Positions 44,304 through 52,671 of a stretch of DNA of 64,000 nucleotides are shown one piece after another. The position numbers and the translations under genes are program-made. Location of the stretch: positions 682,001 to 746,000 of the forward strand of contig NZ_JBHRXK010000001.1 of NCBI RefSeq assembly GCF_042648505.1, in the 5' to 3' direction. The notes beneath the pieces were generated by a model. The model was given only the letters and a program-made list of their open reading frames with translations. It ran no database searches and was not told where the DNA came from. Numbering within the stretch: position 1 is the first letter of the stretch; each line of letters starts with the position of its first letter. This DNA is from Lysobacter_L cavernae (lineage in GTDB: Bacteria; Pseudomonadota; Gammaproteobacteria; Xanthomonadales; Xanthomonadaceae).

Positions 44304-46406
44304 GTGACCTTCAACAAAAAGCCGCAAGTCCTGTTGCTGTCCCTCGCCATCGCCACCGCCGTGGCCGCCTGCAAAAAGGAAGAGGCCGCACCGGCCGCCG
44401 ACGCCACCAAGCCCGCCGCAGCCGCCGCCTACACGCTCGACGAGAGCAAGCTGCCGGGCGTCAACCGCTTCCAGGCCAGCGACCTCGACACCGGCAAGGA
44501 CGCGTGCACCGACTTCGGCGGCTTCGTCAACGGCAAGTGGCTCGCCGCCAACGCGATCCCGGGCGACCGCACCTCGTGGGGCGCGTTCGAGATGCTCGAT
44601 GAGCGCTCCACCGCGATCCAGCGCCAGCTCGCCGAGCAGGCCGCCGCCAATACCAGCGCTGCCGGCGTCGACAAGATCGTCGGTGACTTCTGGGCCAGCG
44701 GCATGGACGCGGCCAAGATCAACCAGCAGGGCATCGCCCCGATCCAGGCCAAGCTCGACGCCATCGCCGCGCTCGACAGCCAGGACAAGATCGCCGACTA
44801 CATCCGCACCACCGCGGCCAAGGGCGAGAACTACCTGTTCGGCTTCGGCGCCGAAGCAGACTTCAAGGACTCCAAGAACAACATCGCGTACGCCTCGCAG
44901 GGCGGCCTCGGCCTGCCCGACAAGGAGTACTACACCAAGGCCGACAACAAGGCCAAGCTGGACGCCTACCAGGCCCACGTCGCCAAGGTCCTCGAACTGT
45001 CGGGCGTGCCCGCAAGCGACGCCGCCAAGCAGGCTCAGGACGTGATCGCGTTCGAGACCCGCCTGGCCAAGGTCTCCAAGTCCAGCGAAGAGCTGTCGCG
45101 CGACGTGTCGTTGTACTACCACCCAGTCAGCCCGGCCGATGCCGACCAGCTGGCGCCGAATTTCCCGTGGAGCAAGTTCTTCGAGTCGCAGGGCGTGGCT
45201 ACGCCTGCGATGTTCTCGCTGTCGATCCCGGCTTTCCACGCCGAGGTCAGCAAGATGCTGGCCGACGTGCCGGCCGCGCAATGGCAGAGCTACCTGCGCT
45301 TCCACACCGTCGACAGCGCCTCGCCGTACCTGTCCGACGCGTTCGTGCAGGAGAACTTCAACTTCTACAACAAGACCATGCGCGGCCAGTCCGAGCTGAA
45401 GGAGCGCGGCAAGCGCGTGCTCGACACCATTGAGAGCGAAGCCGGCGAAGCGCTGGGGCAGATGTACGTCAAGGTCGCCTTCTCACCGGAATCGAAGGCG
45501 CGCATGCAGGAACTGGTGAAGAACCTGTCCGAAGCGCTCAAGGGCCGCATCGAGCACCTGGCCTGGATGAGCGACGACACCAAGAAGAAGGCGATGGAGA
45601 AGTGGGCCGCCTTCACCCCGAAGATCGGCTACCCGGACAAGTGGCGCGAGTGGACCGGCCTGGCCACCGGCCGTGACAGCTACATCGGCAACGTGCTGGC
45701 CGCCAACGAGTTCAACTACAAGTGGAACCTCGGCAAGATCGGCAAGCCGGTCGATCGCGCCGAGTGGGGCATGCCGCCGCAGATGGTCAACGCCTACTAC
45801 AACCCGCTGCAGAACGAGATCGTGTTCCCGGCGGCGATCCTGCAGCCGCCGTTCTTCGATCCGAAGGCCGACGACGCCACCAACTACGGCGGCATCGGCG
45901 CGGTGATCGGCCACGAGATGACCCACGGCTACGACGACCAGGGCAGCCGCTTCGGTGCCAGCGGCAACTTCGAGAACTGGTGGACCGACGCCGATGCCAA
46001 GGGCTTCAGCGGCCGCACCGACAAGCTGATCAACCAGTTCAACGGTTACGAGGCGCAGCCGGGCAAGCACGTCAACGGCAAGCTGACCCTGGGCGAGAAC
46101 ATCGCCGACCTCGGCGGTCTGGCCACGGCCTACGATGCGATGGTCAAGGCCAGCGCAGGCAAGCCGGACCCGAAGACCGACGGCCTGACCCGCGACCAGC
46201 GCTTCTTCCTCAACTGGGGCACGGTGTGGCGTCGCAACTTCAAGCCGGAAGAGCTCGAGGTGCGCCTGAAGACCGACCCGCACGCACCGGCCAACTTCCG
46301 CGCGATCGGCGCGCCGTCGAACCTGCCGGCCTTCACCGCGGCGTTCTCGTGCAAGCCGGGCCAGCCGATGGTGCGCGAAGGCGACCAGCAGGTCGTGATC
46401 TGGTGA
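44304..46406 (+). CDS. M13-family metallopeptidase lipoprotein
   Basis: The 700-aa protein starts at GTG 44304 with GGAG 6 bases upstream and has a lipoprotein signal (PQVLLLSLAIATAVAAC, lipobox VAAC). It covers both M13 domains, N- and C-terminal. The zinc motif HEMTH has His537, Glu538 and His541; ENIADLGG supplies Glu598 and Asp602; NAYYNP is the substrate-binding motif before them. M13 enzymes (neprilysin/PepO type) cleave oligopeptides at hydrophobic residues and act here in the periplasm, anchored to a membrane. It is paralogous to the next gene and separated from it by a strong terminator. Confidence 0.95.
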   Translation: MTFNKKPQVLLLSLAIATAVAACKKEEAAPAADATKPAAAAAYTLDESKLPGVNRFQASDLDTGKDACTDFGGFVNGKWLAANAIPGDRTSWGAFEMLDERSTAIQRQLAEQAAANTSAAGVDKIVGDFWASGMDAAKINQQGIAPIQAKLDAIAALDSQDKIADYIRTTAAKGENYLFGFGAEADFKDSKNNIAYASQGGLGLPDKEYYTKADNKAKLDAYQAHVAKVLELSGVPASDAAKQAQDVIAFETRLAKVSKSSEELSRDVSLYYHPVSPADADQLAPNFPWSKFFESQGVATPAMFSLSIPAFHAEVSKMLADVPAAQWQSYLRFHTVDSASPYLSDAFVQENFNFYNKTMRGQSELKERGKRVLDTIESEAGEALGQMYVKVAFSPESKARMQELVKNLSEALKGRIEHLAWMSDDTKKKAMEKWAAFTPKIGYPDKWREWTGLATGRDSYIGNVLAANEFNYKWNLGKIGKPVDRAEWGMPPQMVNAYYNPLQNEIVFPAAILQPPFFDPKADDATNYGGIGAVIGHEMTHGYDDQGSRFGASGNFENWWTDADAKGFSGRTDKLINQFNGYEAQPGKHVNGKLTLGENIADLGGLATAYDAMVKASAGKPDPKTDGLTRDQRFFLNWGTVWRRNFKPEELEVRLKTDPHAPANFRAIGAPSNLPAFTAAFSCKPGQPMVREGDQQVVIW

Positions 46407-46461
46407 TCACGCCCTGACGCGGAAGATACAACCGTTATCGGCCGATCCTCGTCGGCCAGGC

Positions 46462-46495
46462 GCGAAGGCCCGGGACTCCCGGGCCTTCGCTTTTT
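46462..46495 (+). terminator. Intrinsic terminator of the first M13 gene
   Basis: GCGAAGGCCCGGGA (46462-46475) pairs with TCCCGGGCCTTCGC (46477-46490), followed by TTTTT. The two M13 genes are therefore separate transcription units. Confidence 0.85.
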
Positions 46496-46589
46496 GTGTC
46501 GCCGCGCACAGCCCCGCAAGGCCAAGCTCGCGCGTTCATCGCCCCGTGAAACGCGCTGCTAAACTCCCCCGCTACTCAGCACCAACTGC

Positions 46590-48617
46590 ATGGACTTCGC
46601 GATGACCCTACGCCCGCTTGCTTGTGCCCTCGCCCTGAGCCTGATCGCCGGCCTTGCCGCGCCCGGTGCGGAGGCCGCCAAGAAGCGCGCCCCGGCCAAG
46701 GCGAAGGCCGCGCCGGTCGCCAACGTCTGCAGCGACTTCTACGCCAACGCCAACGCCGACTGGCTCAAGAGCAACACGCTGCTGCCGGGTGTCGGCTCGG
46801 TGTCGGCGATCGAGCAGCTCGGTGCGCGTGCGCGCCAGCAGCAGCTCGACCTGCTCAACGGCGCGATGACCTCGCCCAAGAACGACGTGCAGAAACTGCT
46901 CGGCGACTTCTGGGCCAGCGGCCTGGACGAAGCTGCGGTCGAGCGCGACGGCGCGCAGCCGATCGCCCCGCTGCTGTCGCGCATCAACGCGATCAAGAAC
47001 ACCAAGGAAGTGCCGGCGTCGATCGCCGCGCTGCACCAGGTCGGCATCCCGGTGCTGTTCAACTTCGGCGCCGACATCGATCTCAACGACCTCAATCGCC
47101 ACATCGGCTACTTCGCCCAGGGCGGCCTCGGCCTGCCGGACCCGGAGTACTACACCCGCACCGACGCCGACACCCGCGCCCTGATGGGCCGCTACAACAC
47201 CTACGTGCAGAAGATCCTCGCCCTGACCGGCACGCCACAGGCGCAGCTGGCCGCCGAAGCGCAGCAGGTGATCGACCTAGAGACGCGCATCGCGCGCGCA
47301 TCGCGATCGCTGCTCGACCTGCGCGACCCGCGCACCAACTACACCCCGGTGGACACCGCCAAGCTGGCCAAGCAGTACAAGCGCCTGCAGCTGGGTGAGT
47401 TCCTCAAGGCCCAGGGCGTCACCGACGACACCGTGTCGATGGCCAACCCGAAGCTGTTCTCGACGCTCGACGGCCTGGTCGGCAGCCTCAAGCCCAACCA
47501 GTGGAAGGCCTACCTGCGCTGGCGCGTCGGCGACGCGATGGCGCCGTACCTGGCCAAGCCGTTCCGCGAGGCCGAGTTCGATTTCCGCGGCAAACTGCTG
47601 CAGGGCCGCGCCAACCCGCCGCCGCGCGCGCAGGCCGTGCTCGACGCGATCACCCTCGCCGCCGGGCCGATGGTCGGCCACCAGTACGCCGCGCGTTACC
47701 TGCCCGCCGCCACCGACAAGCGCGCCGAGGACATCGCCAAGCAGGTGCGCGACACGCTGGGCCAGGTCATCGAACGCGACACCCGCTTCAGCGCCGCCGC
47801 CAAGGCCGAGGCCAAGGCCAAGCTCGACAAGCTCAAGATCGAGATTGGCCTGCCCAACCGCGACCTCGACTACACCGTGCAACCGATGGGCCGCGGCAGC
47901 TTCGGCAGCAACATGCTGATCGCCTCGACCTGGCGCCACCGCGAGGAGATGAAGCGCATCGGCCGCGGCAACGCCGACCGTCGCTGGGACGTGCTGCCGC
48001 AGGAACCGGCGCTGGCCTACGACATCGCCCAGAACCGCCTGATCGTCACCGCCGCGATGCTGCAGGCGCCGGTGCTCGACATGGGCAAGGACGCGGCCAC
48101 GCAGTACGGCTCGTTCGGCACGCTGGTTGGCCACGAGCTCAGCCACGGTTTCGACAACCGCGGTCGCCTGGTCGATGCCAAGCAGGAGCTGCGCGACTGG
48201 TGGACCCCGACCGAAGTGGCCGCCTGGGACGCACTCGGCAAGCGCGTCGCCGCGCAGTACAGCGGCTACGACTACCCCGACCTCAAGGGCGTCAAGCTCA
48301 ACGGCCAGCAGACCCTGGACGAGAACATCGCCGACCTGGCCGGTGTCGAGCTGGCCTGGGCCGCCTACCGCAGCGCCGAGCCGGGCTCGACCAAGGCCAA
48401 CCATCAGGCCTTCTACAAGGCCTGGGCGTCGCTGTGGCCGCAGCACATGACCAGCGAAGTGGCGACCCAGCGCGCCGCCACCAGCGTCCACGCCCCCGGT
48501 CAGTGGCGCACCAACGGCCCGCTGGTCAACCAGGCCAGCTTCGGCGAAGCGTTCGCCTGCAAGGCCAACACGGCGATGCAGGCCGCGGCGAACCAGCAGA
48601 TCAAGCTGTTCCCGTAA
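46590..48617 (+). CDS. M13-family metallopeptidase, secreted
   Basis: The 675-aa protein has a Sec signal (RPLACALALSLIAGLAAPGAEA) without a lipobox cysteine, so it should be soluble in the periplasm. It has the complete M13 domain: HELSH with His515, Glu516 and His519, and ENIADLAG with Glu578 and Asp582. Overall similarity to its lipoprotein neighbour is clear but moderate, so the duplication is old. Starts at 46590 and 46602 (MTLRPLAC) are both possible; the latter has a weak GGA upstream. Function: oligopeptide cleavage in the envelope. Confidence 0.94.
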   Translation: MDFAMTLRPLACALALSLIAGLAAPGAEAAKKRAPAKAKAAPVANVCSDFYANANADWLKSNTLLPGVGSVSAIEQLGARARQQQLDLLNGAMTSPKNDVQKLLGDFWASGLDEAAVERDGAQPIAPLLSRINAIKNTKEVPASIAALHQVGIPVLFNFGADIDLNDLNRHIGYFAQGGLGLPDPEYYTRTDADTRALMGRYNTYVQKILALTGTPQAQLAAEAQQVIDLETRIARASRSLLDLRDPRTNYTPVDTAKLAKQYKRLQLGEFLKAQGVTDDTVSMANPKLFSTLDGLVGSLKPNQWKAYLRWRVGDAMAPYLAKPFREAEFDFRGKLLQGRANPPPRAQAVLDAITLAAGPMVGHQYAARYLPAATDKRAEDIAKQVRDTLGQVIERDTRFSAAAKAEAKAKLDKLKIEIGLPNRDLDYTVQPMGRGSFGSNMLIASTWRHREEMKRIGRGNADRRWDVLPQEPALAYDIAQNRLIVTAAMLQAPVLDMGKDAATQYGSFGTLVGHELSHGFDNRGRLVDAKQELRDWWTPTEVAAWDALGKRVAAQYSGYDYPDLKGVKLNGQQTLDENIADLAGVELAWAAYRSAEPGSTKANHQAFYKAWASLWPQHMTSEVATQRAATSVHAPGQWRTNGPLVNQASFGEAFACKANTAMQAAANQQIKLFP

Positions 48618-48631
48618 ACCCAAGCATCACG

Positions 48632-48671
48632 AAAGCAAAACGGCGCGGAGAGATCCGCGCCGTTTTGCTTT
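48632..48671. terminator. Strong bidirectional terminator after the second M13 gene
   Basis: AAAGCAAAACGGCGCGGA (48632-48649) pairs perfectly with TCCGCGCCGTTTTGCTTT (48654-48671) over a GAGA loop, an 18-bp stem. T-rich arms on both strands serve the convergent M13 and rhomboid genes. Confidence 0.85.
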
Positions 48672-48722
48672 GTGTCGATGCAAGCCGCAAGAAACCTCGC
48701 GGCAGGTGGATCGGGGATGCGG

Positions 48723-49376
48723 TCAGCGCACCACCCGCATCCGCGGCGGTCCCTTGCGCCCGAACGGCGGTTGCCCGCGCCAGTAGCGGATCAGCAACCA
48801 GCCAAACAGCATCCCGCCCAGATGAGCGAAGTGGGCGACGCCCGGCATCGTATTGGTGATGCCCAACAGCAGTTCGACCGCGCCGTAGACGATCACCAGC
48901 GTGCGCGCCTTCATCGGGATCGGTGGAATCAGCAACATCACGCGCTGGTTCGGGAACAGCATGCCGTAGGCCAGCAGCAAACCGAAGATACCGCCGGACG
49001 CGCCGACGGTCGGGTACGCCTGCCCGCCCTCGGACAGAGTCCAGACGCCGACCGCGATCTGGCACAAGGCGGCGCCGACCACGCACACCAGGTAGTAGGT
49101 CAGGTAACGACGCTCGCCCCAGACGTGCTCCAGAGGTGCGCCAAACATCACCAGCGCCAGCATGTTGAACAGCAGATGGGCGAAGCCGCCGTGCATGAAG
49201 CCATAGGTCAACAGCTGCCATGGCATGAAGCCGATGCCGAGCAGGTCGTTGCCGCTGCCAGGCGGCCACAGCATGAACTGCGCGAGCGCAGCATCACCCA
49301 ATGCCCACTGCAGTACGAACACCAGGCCGTTGCCGATCAGCAGGGCCTTGGTGACGGGGGGAAGGTTGGAAAACAT
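48723..49376 (-). CDS. Rhomboid-family intramembrane serine protease
   Basis: The 217-aa protein has six hydrophobic helices. Catalytic Ser127 is in GASGGIFG and His185 in AHFAHLGGM; the HGGFAHLLFNM segment (about 62-72) is the conserved loop/helix-2 motif. Rhomboids cleave membrane proteins within the bilayer; no substrate is known here. ATG 49376 has AAGGAG 5 bases upstream. It has no AN1-type or cytoplasmic extension, so it is a minimal six-helix form. It is convergent with the second M13 gene. Confidence 0.92.
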   Translation of the reverse strand: MFSNLPPVTKALLIGNGLVFVLQWALGDAALAQFMLWPPGSGNDLLGIGFMPWQLLTYGFMHGGFAHLLFNMLALVMFGAPLEHVWGERRYLTYYLVCVVGAALCQIAVGVWTLSEGGQAYPTVGASGGIFGLLLAYGMLFPNQRVMLLIPPIPMKARTLVIVYGAVELLLGITNTMPGVAHFAHLGGMLFGWLLIRYWRGQPPFGRKGPPRMRVVR

Positions 49377-49457
49377 CGCCGCTCCTTGAAGGTCGGCACA
49401 TGGTAGCCGGTGGCCGGCGAAACCGGACTTCACCGATGGTCCCATGCAGAGATGCGC

Positions 49458-49883
49458 TCAGTCCGGTGCGGCTGAACCGCGCGAGCGTCGCCCGCCGGAG
49501 GGTTTTGCAGCGCGCGTGGCCGTGGACCGCGCAGGCAACGACGCACCCCAGACCTGCTCGTCCAGCGTCACTGCTGCACGCTGGTCGCGCACACGGCCGG
49601 CTTCGATACGCACGCCTTCGGCGCGCAGGCGCTGGCACTGCTCGCGGTAGCCTCTGGAGCCCTCCGGCAGCGCGATGCGGCCGTCGGAGCGCAACACGCG
49701 GTGCCAGGGCAGTGTCGGGTCGTCGTTCTGGCTCAGCAAACGTGCCACCAGGCGCGCGCGCCCGGGCAGACCGGCACGGCGGGCCACCTCGCCGTAGCCG
49801 GCGACCTCGCCCCGCGGAATCGCACGGATCGCGGCAAGGATGCGGTCGGCGGCGACGTCCTTCGCGGCAGGCGGCTTGCTCAT
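49458..49883 (-). CDS. Alkyltransferase-like protein (ATL), inactive MGMT homologue
   Basis: The 141-aa protein matches the DNA-binding half of O6-alkylguanine-DNA alkyltransferases (IPRGEVAGYGEVARRAGLPGRARLVARLL) but has PWHR where active enzymes have PCHR: Trp60 replaces the alkyl-accepting cysteine. This is the hallmark of ATL proteins, which bind O6-alkylguanine and pass the lesion to nucleotide excision repair. The tail after residue 110 is basic and low in complexity. It is divergent from the hypothetical gene at 49924, whose GTG lies 41 bases away. Confidence 0.9.
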   Translation of the reverse strand: MSKPPAAKDVAADRILAAIRAIPRGEVAGYGEVARRAGLPGRARLVARLLSQNDDPTLPWHRVLRSDGRIALPEGSRGYREQCQRLRAEGVRIEAGRVRDQRAAVTLDEQVWGASLPARSTATRAAKPSGGRRSRGSAAPD

Positions 49884-49923
49884 CGCGGTAGCATAGCCGG
49901 CATCCCCCGATGGAGCCGCGCCT

Positions 49924-50334
49924 GTGCGCAATTTCGAATCGATCCGCCGTCACCTCAAGACGGCCGACTTCCGCATGACCGAGCACGATGTCGACGTGAT
50001 CTGCATCGAGCTCTCGCTGGAACAGGGCAGCCGCCACCAGGCCATCTTCTTGTCCGAGCTCGACGACGACGACGGCCGCCCCTACTTGCGCGTCAGCACG
50101 GCGGTGGCACCGACCACCGGCCTGGATGCACGGCGCGCACTGGTGTTCAACTGGCAAAGCCGGGTCGGCTACCTCGCCATCGGCGACCTCGATGGCGTGC
50201 CCTACCTGCAGCTGTGCGAGAACCGGCCCTACGACGGCCTGGATGCGGCCGAGGTCGATCGCCTGGTGCTGGAGATCGGCGGTCTCGGCGACCGCATGGA
50301 GCGGATGATGTCGGCCGGCGGCGATCTGCTTTGA
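49924..50334 (+). CDS. Hypothetical protein, possibly YbjN/CesT-like fold
   Basis: The 136-aa acidic cytoplasmic protein has no signal or membrane segment. Its alternating pattern, with an N-terminal helix, strands RPYLRVSTAVAP, ALVFNWQSRVGYLAIGDLDGVPYLQLC and a C-terminal helix LDAAEVDRLVLEIGGLGDRMERMM, is reminiscent of the YbjN/type III chaperone-like fold, but I cannot assign it. It starts at GTG 49924 and ends in a long imperfect hairpin. Coding looks real because its codon pattern is unlike a shadow frame and no gene lies opposite. Confidence 0.65.
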   Translation: MRNFESIRRHLKTADFRMTEHDVDVICIELSLEQGSRHQAIFLSELDDDDGRPYLRVSTAVAPTTGLDARRALVFNWQSRVGYLAIGDLDGVPYLQLCENRPYDGLDAAEVDRLVLEIGGLGDRMERMMSAGGDLL

Positions 50335-50361
50335 TCTTGGCTTGCTGCGCAAACCAAGATC
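50333..50361. repeat. Long imperfect hairpin at the end of the hypothetical gene
   Basis: GATCTTGG (50333-50340) pairs with CCAAGATC (50354-50361), and inside it TTGC pairs with GCAA, giving a 12-bp stem with one mismatch and a TGC loop. It overlaps the stop codon of the upstream gene. No T-tract follows; it may be a dispersed repeat acting as a 3' end. Confidence 0.5.
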
Positions 50362-50406
50362 GTGCGCAGCGCCATCCCCCAGCCTTTCCCGCCTGCGGTG
50401 GGAACC

Positions 50407-50425
50407 GCCCCCTGACTTAGGGGGC
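50407..50425. repeat. Palindromic repeat left of pitA
   Basis: GCCCCCT (50407-50413) and AGGGGGC (50419-50425) flank GACTT. The core resembles the palindrome on the other side of pitA (51582-51600), so these are likely copies of one small intergenic element. Confidence 0.55.
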
Positions 50426-50447
50426 TAGGCAAAGCGAGGCTGCGTGC

Positions 50448-51575
50448 TTACGCCCAGCCGATCGCCACGAACAGCTTGAAGCAACCGAAGGCGATGCCGC
50501 CTGCGGCCGGGATGGTGAGGATCCACGCCCAGATCATCTTCTCCACCACCGTCCACTTGATCGCGTTGAAGCGCTTGGCGGTGCCCACGCCCATGATCGC
50601 CGACGAAATGTTGTGCGTGGTCGAGACCGGAATGCCCAGCGAGGACGCGGCCATGATCACCGCCGCGGCACTGGTCTCGGCGGCGAAGCCATTGATCGGG
50701 TGCAGCTTGACCAGCTTGTGACCCAGCGTCTTGATGATGCGCCAGCCGCCGGCAGCAGTGCCCGCGGCCATCACGATCGCGCAGGTCAGCTTGATCCACA
50801 GGTCGATGTCGTTATGTTCCAGCGCGGCCTGCGACGGATGCAGGAACGCCAGCCACGACGGCAGGTTGTCGAGCGTGCCGGCGGACTGCGCACCGACCAG
50901 GGCCAGGGCGATGATGCCCATGGTCTTCTGCGCATCGTTCATGCCGTGGGCGAAGCCCATGCCGGCGGCACTGGCCAGCTGTGCCTTGCCGAAGAAGGCG
51001 TTGACCCAGCGCGGACGCGCCATGCGCGCCAGCACGCCACCGCTGCGTGCCATCAGCGAGATGATCGCGAACAGCAGGCCCATCAGCAGGAAACCGGCGG
51101 TGAAGCCGAGCAGCGGCGAGCTGAACATGGGCACGATCACCTTCCACAGCACGCCGGCGCTCTTGTACCAGGGGTCCGCAGGTTGCGACCAGATCACGGC
51201 ATGGAAGTTGTTGCTGGCCGCAGCCACGGCCGCACCGCACAGGCCGCCGATCAACGCGTGCGAGGACGACGACGGCAGGCCCTTCCACCAGGTGATCAGG
51301 TTCCAGACGATGGCACCTATCAACGCGCACAGGATCAGCTGCGAGGTGACCGCGACCACGCCGTTGTCGAGCAGGCCCGAGGCGATGGTCTTGGCCACCG
51401 CCGTGCCCCACAGCGCGCCCAGCAGGTTGGTGATGGCCGCCATCGCCACCGCCTGCATCGGCGACAGCACCTTGGTCGCGACCACGGTCGCGATCGAGTT
51501 GGCGGTGTCGTGGAAGCCGTTGATGTATTCGAACGCAAGCGCCGCGAACACCACAACGAGAACTAAGGTCAGCAT
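50448..51575 (-). CDS. pitA: PiT-family inorganic phosphate transporter
   Basis: The 375-aa inner-membrane protein has about ten helices and both PiT signatures: GFHDTANSIATVV near the N-terminus and GFAHGMNDAQKTMG in the second half. It imports phosphate as a metal-phosphate complex driven by protons. Its partner DUF47 gene lies upstream in the same direction, a common pit-accessory arrangement, but a 213-base spacer with a palindrome lies between them. Length and motifs are typical of short PiT proteins rather than the 499-aa E. coli PitA. Confidence 0.92.
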   Translation of the reverse strand: MLTLVLVVVFAALAFEYINGFHDTANSIATVVATKVLSPMQAVAMAAITNLLGALWGTAVAKTIASGLLDNGVVAVTSQLILCALIGAIVWNLITWWKGLPSSSSHALIGGLCGAAVAAASNNFHAVIWSQPADPWYKSAGVLWKVIVPMFSSPLLGFTAGFLLMGLLFAIISLMARSGGVLARMARPRWVNAFFGKAQLASAAGMGFAHGMNDAQKTMGIIALALVGAQSAGTLDNLPSWLAFLHPSQAALEHNDIDLWIKLTCAIVMAAGTAAGGWRIIKTLGHKLVKLHPINGFAAETSAAAVIMAASSLGIPVSTTHNISSAIMGVGTAKRFNAIKWTVVEKMIWAWILTIPAAGGIAFGCFKLFVAIGWA

Positions 51576-51581
51576 CCATCG

Positions 51582-51600
51582 CCCCCTTAAGTTAAGGGGG
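51582..51600. repeat. Palindromic repeat right of pitA
   Basis: CCCCCTTAA (51582-51590) and TTAAGGGGG (51592-51600) form a perfect 19-base palindrome just before the pitA start (ATG at 51575). It is related to the element at 50407. The following 180 bases up to the DUF47 stop contain no gene. Being so close to the start codon, it may affect pitA translation. Confidence 0.6.
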
Positions 51601-51788
51601 TTGCTTCGCCGCGCAGCGGCGAGGCGGGGGTGAGACGGCGTGCTTGCGCGGCACTGCCGCGCGCGTCGTCGAACGCCCGAGCGCCATGCGCGAGGGCCGG
51701 GCCGTGGAGGAATGCCCTGAGGGCATCGGCACCATCGATGCCCGCCGACCCGAGGCCGGGACTCGCAAAGTTCCGAGACATGCTCATT

Positions 51789-52415
51789 TTAGGAATTCTT
51801 CAACACGATTTCGTAGGCCACCACACCGGCCTCGCGGCAGCGATCGATGGCTTTCTCGAGGATCTCGAAGAACTCCTTGAGCAGGAACATCTGCAGGTTG
51901 TCGAGCCGGCCCGAGTAGATGTCGCGGTACAGCTCCAGCATCAGCCGGTCGGCCTCGTTCTCGATGGAGCGCAGCTGGTCGTTGAGCGCCTTCATCGGCT
52001 CGAGCTTGAGATGGCGCAGCTGGTGGACCATCTGCACCACGACCGCGGAAGCCTGCTCGAGCATCGCCGCACGCGGGGCGAAGTCGATGTGCTCCAGGTG
52101 GCGGGTCGCCAGCGAGTAGCGGTCGGCGAACTTCTCGACCTGCTTGGGAATCTTGTACAGCGCCGAGCCCAGCGCTTCGATGTCCTCGCGCTCGATCGGG
52201 GTGATGAAGCTGTTCACCAGCTCCTGGCTGATCTTGTCGGAGGCGTCGCGCTCGCGCTGGCGGGCCAGCTTGAAGGCGTCCAGGGCCGGCTGGCGGTCGG
52301 CCGACTTGAGCATGGCGTGCAGGGCCTTGGTGCTGTCGTGGGCGGCCACGGCGGCCTCCTCGAGCAGCGTGTAGAACTGGTTGCCTTGGCCGAAGATCGT
52401 TTGCAGGGAGAACAT
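51789..52415 (-). CDS. DUF47 (PhoU-like) phosphate transport accessory protein
   Basis: The 208-aa all-helical cytoplasmic protein matches the DUF47 family: LLEEAAVAAHDSTKALHAML, REDIEALGSALYKIPKQVEKFADRY and RSIENEADRLMLELYRDIYSG, where the E/D-xxD repeats are the PhoU-type metal sites. DUF47 proteins work with PiT transporters and limit their activity. It is transcribed towards pitA. A CCGTCATAAT stretch (minus strand, 52471-52480) looks like one Pho-box half-site but the second half is poor. Confidence 0.9.
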   Translation of the reverse strand: MFSLQTIFGQGNQFYTLLEEAAVAAHDSTKALHAMLKSADRQPALDAFKLARQRERDASDKISQELVNSFITPIEREDIEALGSALYKIPKQVEKFADRYSLATRHLEHIDFAPRAAMLEQASAVVVQMVHQLRHLKLEPMKALNDQLRSIENEADRLMLELYRDIYSGRLDNLQMFLLKEFFEILEKAIDRCREAGVVAYEIVLKNS

Positions 52416-52671
52416 GCGGTAGGGGCCTCGTGGTGCCGCAAAACACGGCGCGGTGGGGTCTGCGGGCGCAATTATGACGGTTTAGCGACGGATGCGCGCC
52501 TTCACGGGGTTGAATTTGCCGTGCCTGCTACCATCCATGCCCCTGTTTCTCTCTTTATTAACTGCCCCATCCCATGGACGACGACCCAAAACCGCCGCCC
52601 GCCGCCCGGCCCTCGCCGGTTGAGCGGCGCCTTGCCTCCCTGTCCCCCCACCACGGATCGGAGCGGCTCGG

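Noticed and set aside
52471..52480. Possible Pho box upstream of the DUF47-pitA genes
   Set aside because: Only one half (CCGTCAT) fits; the second half-site does not, so PhoB control cannot be claimed.
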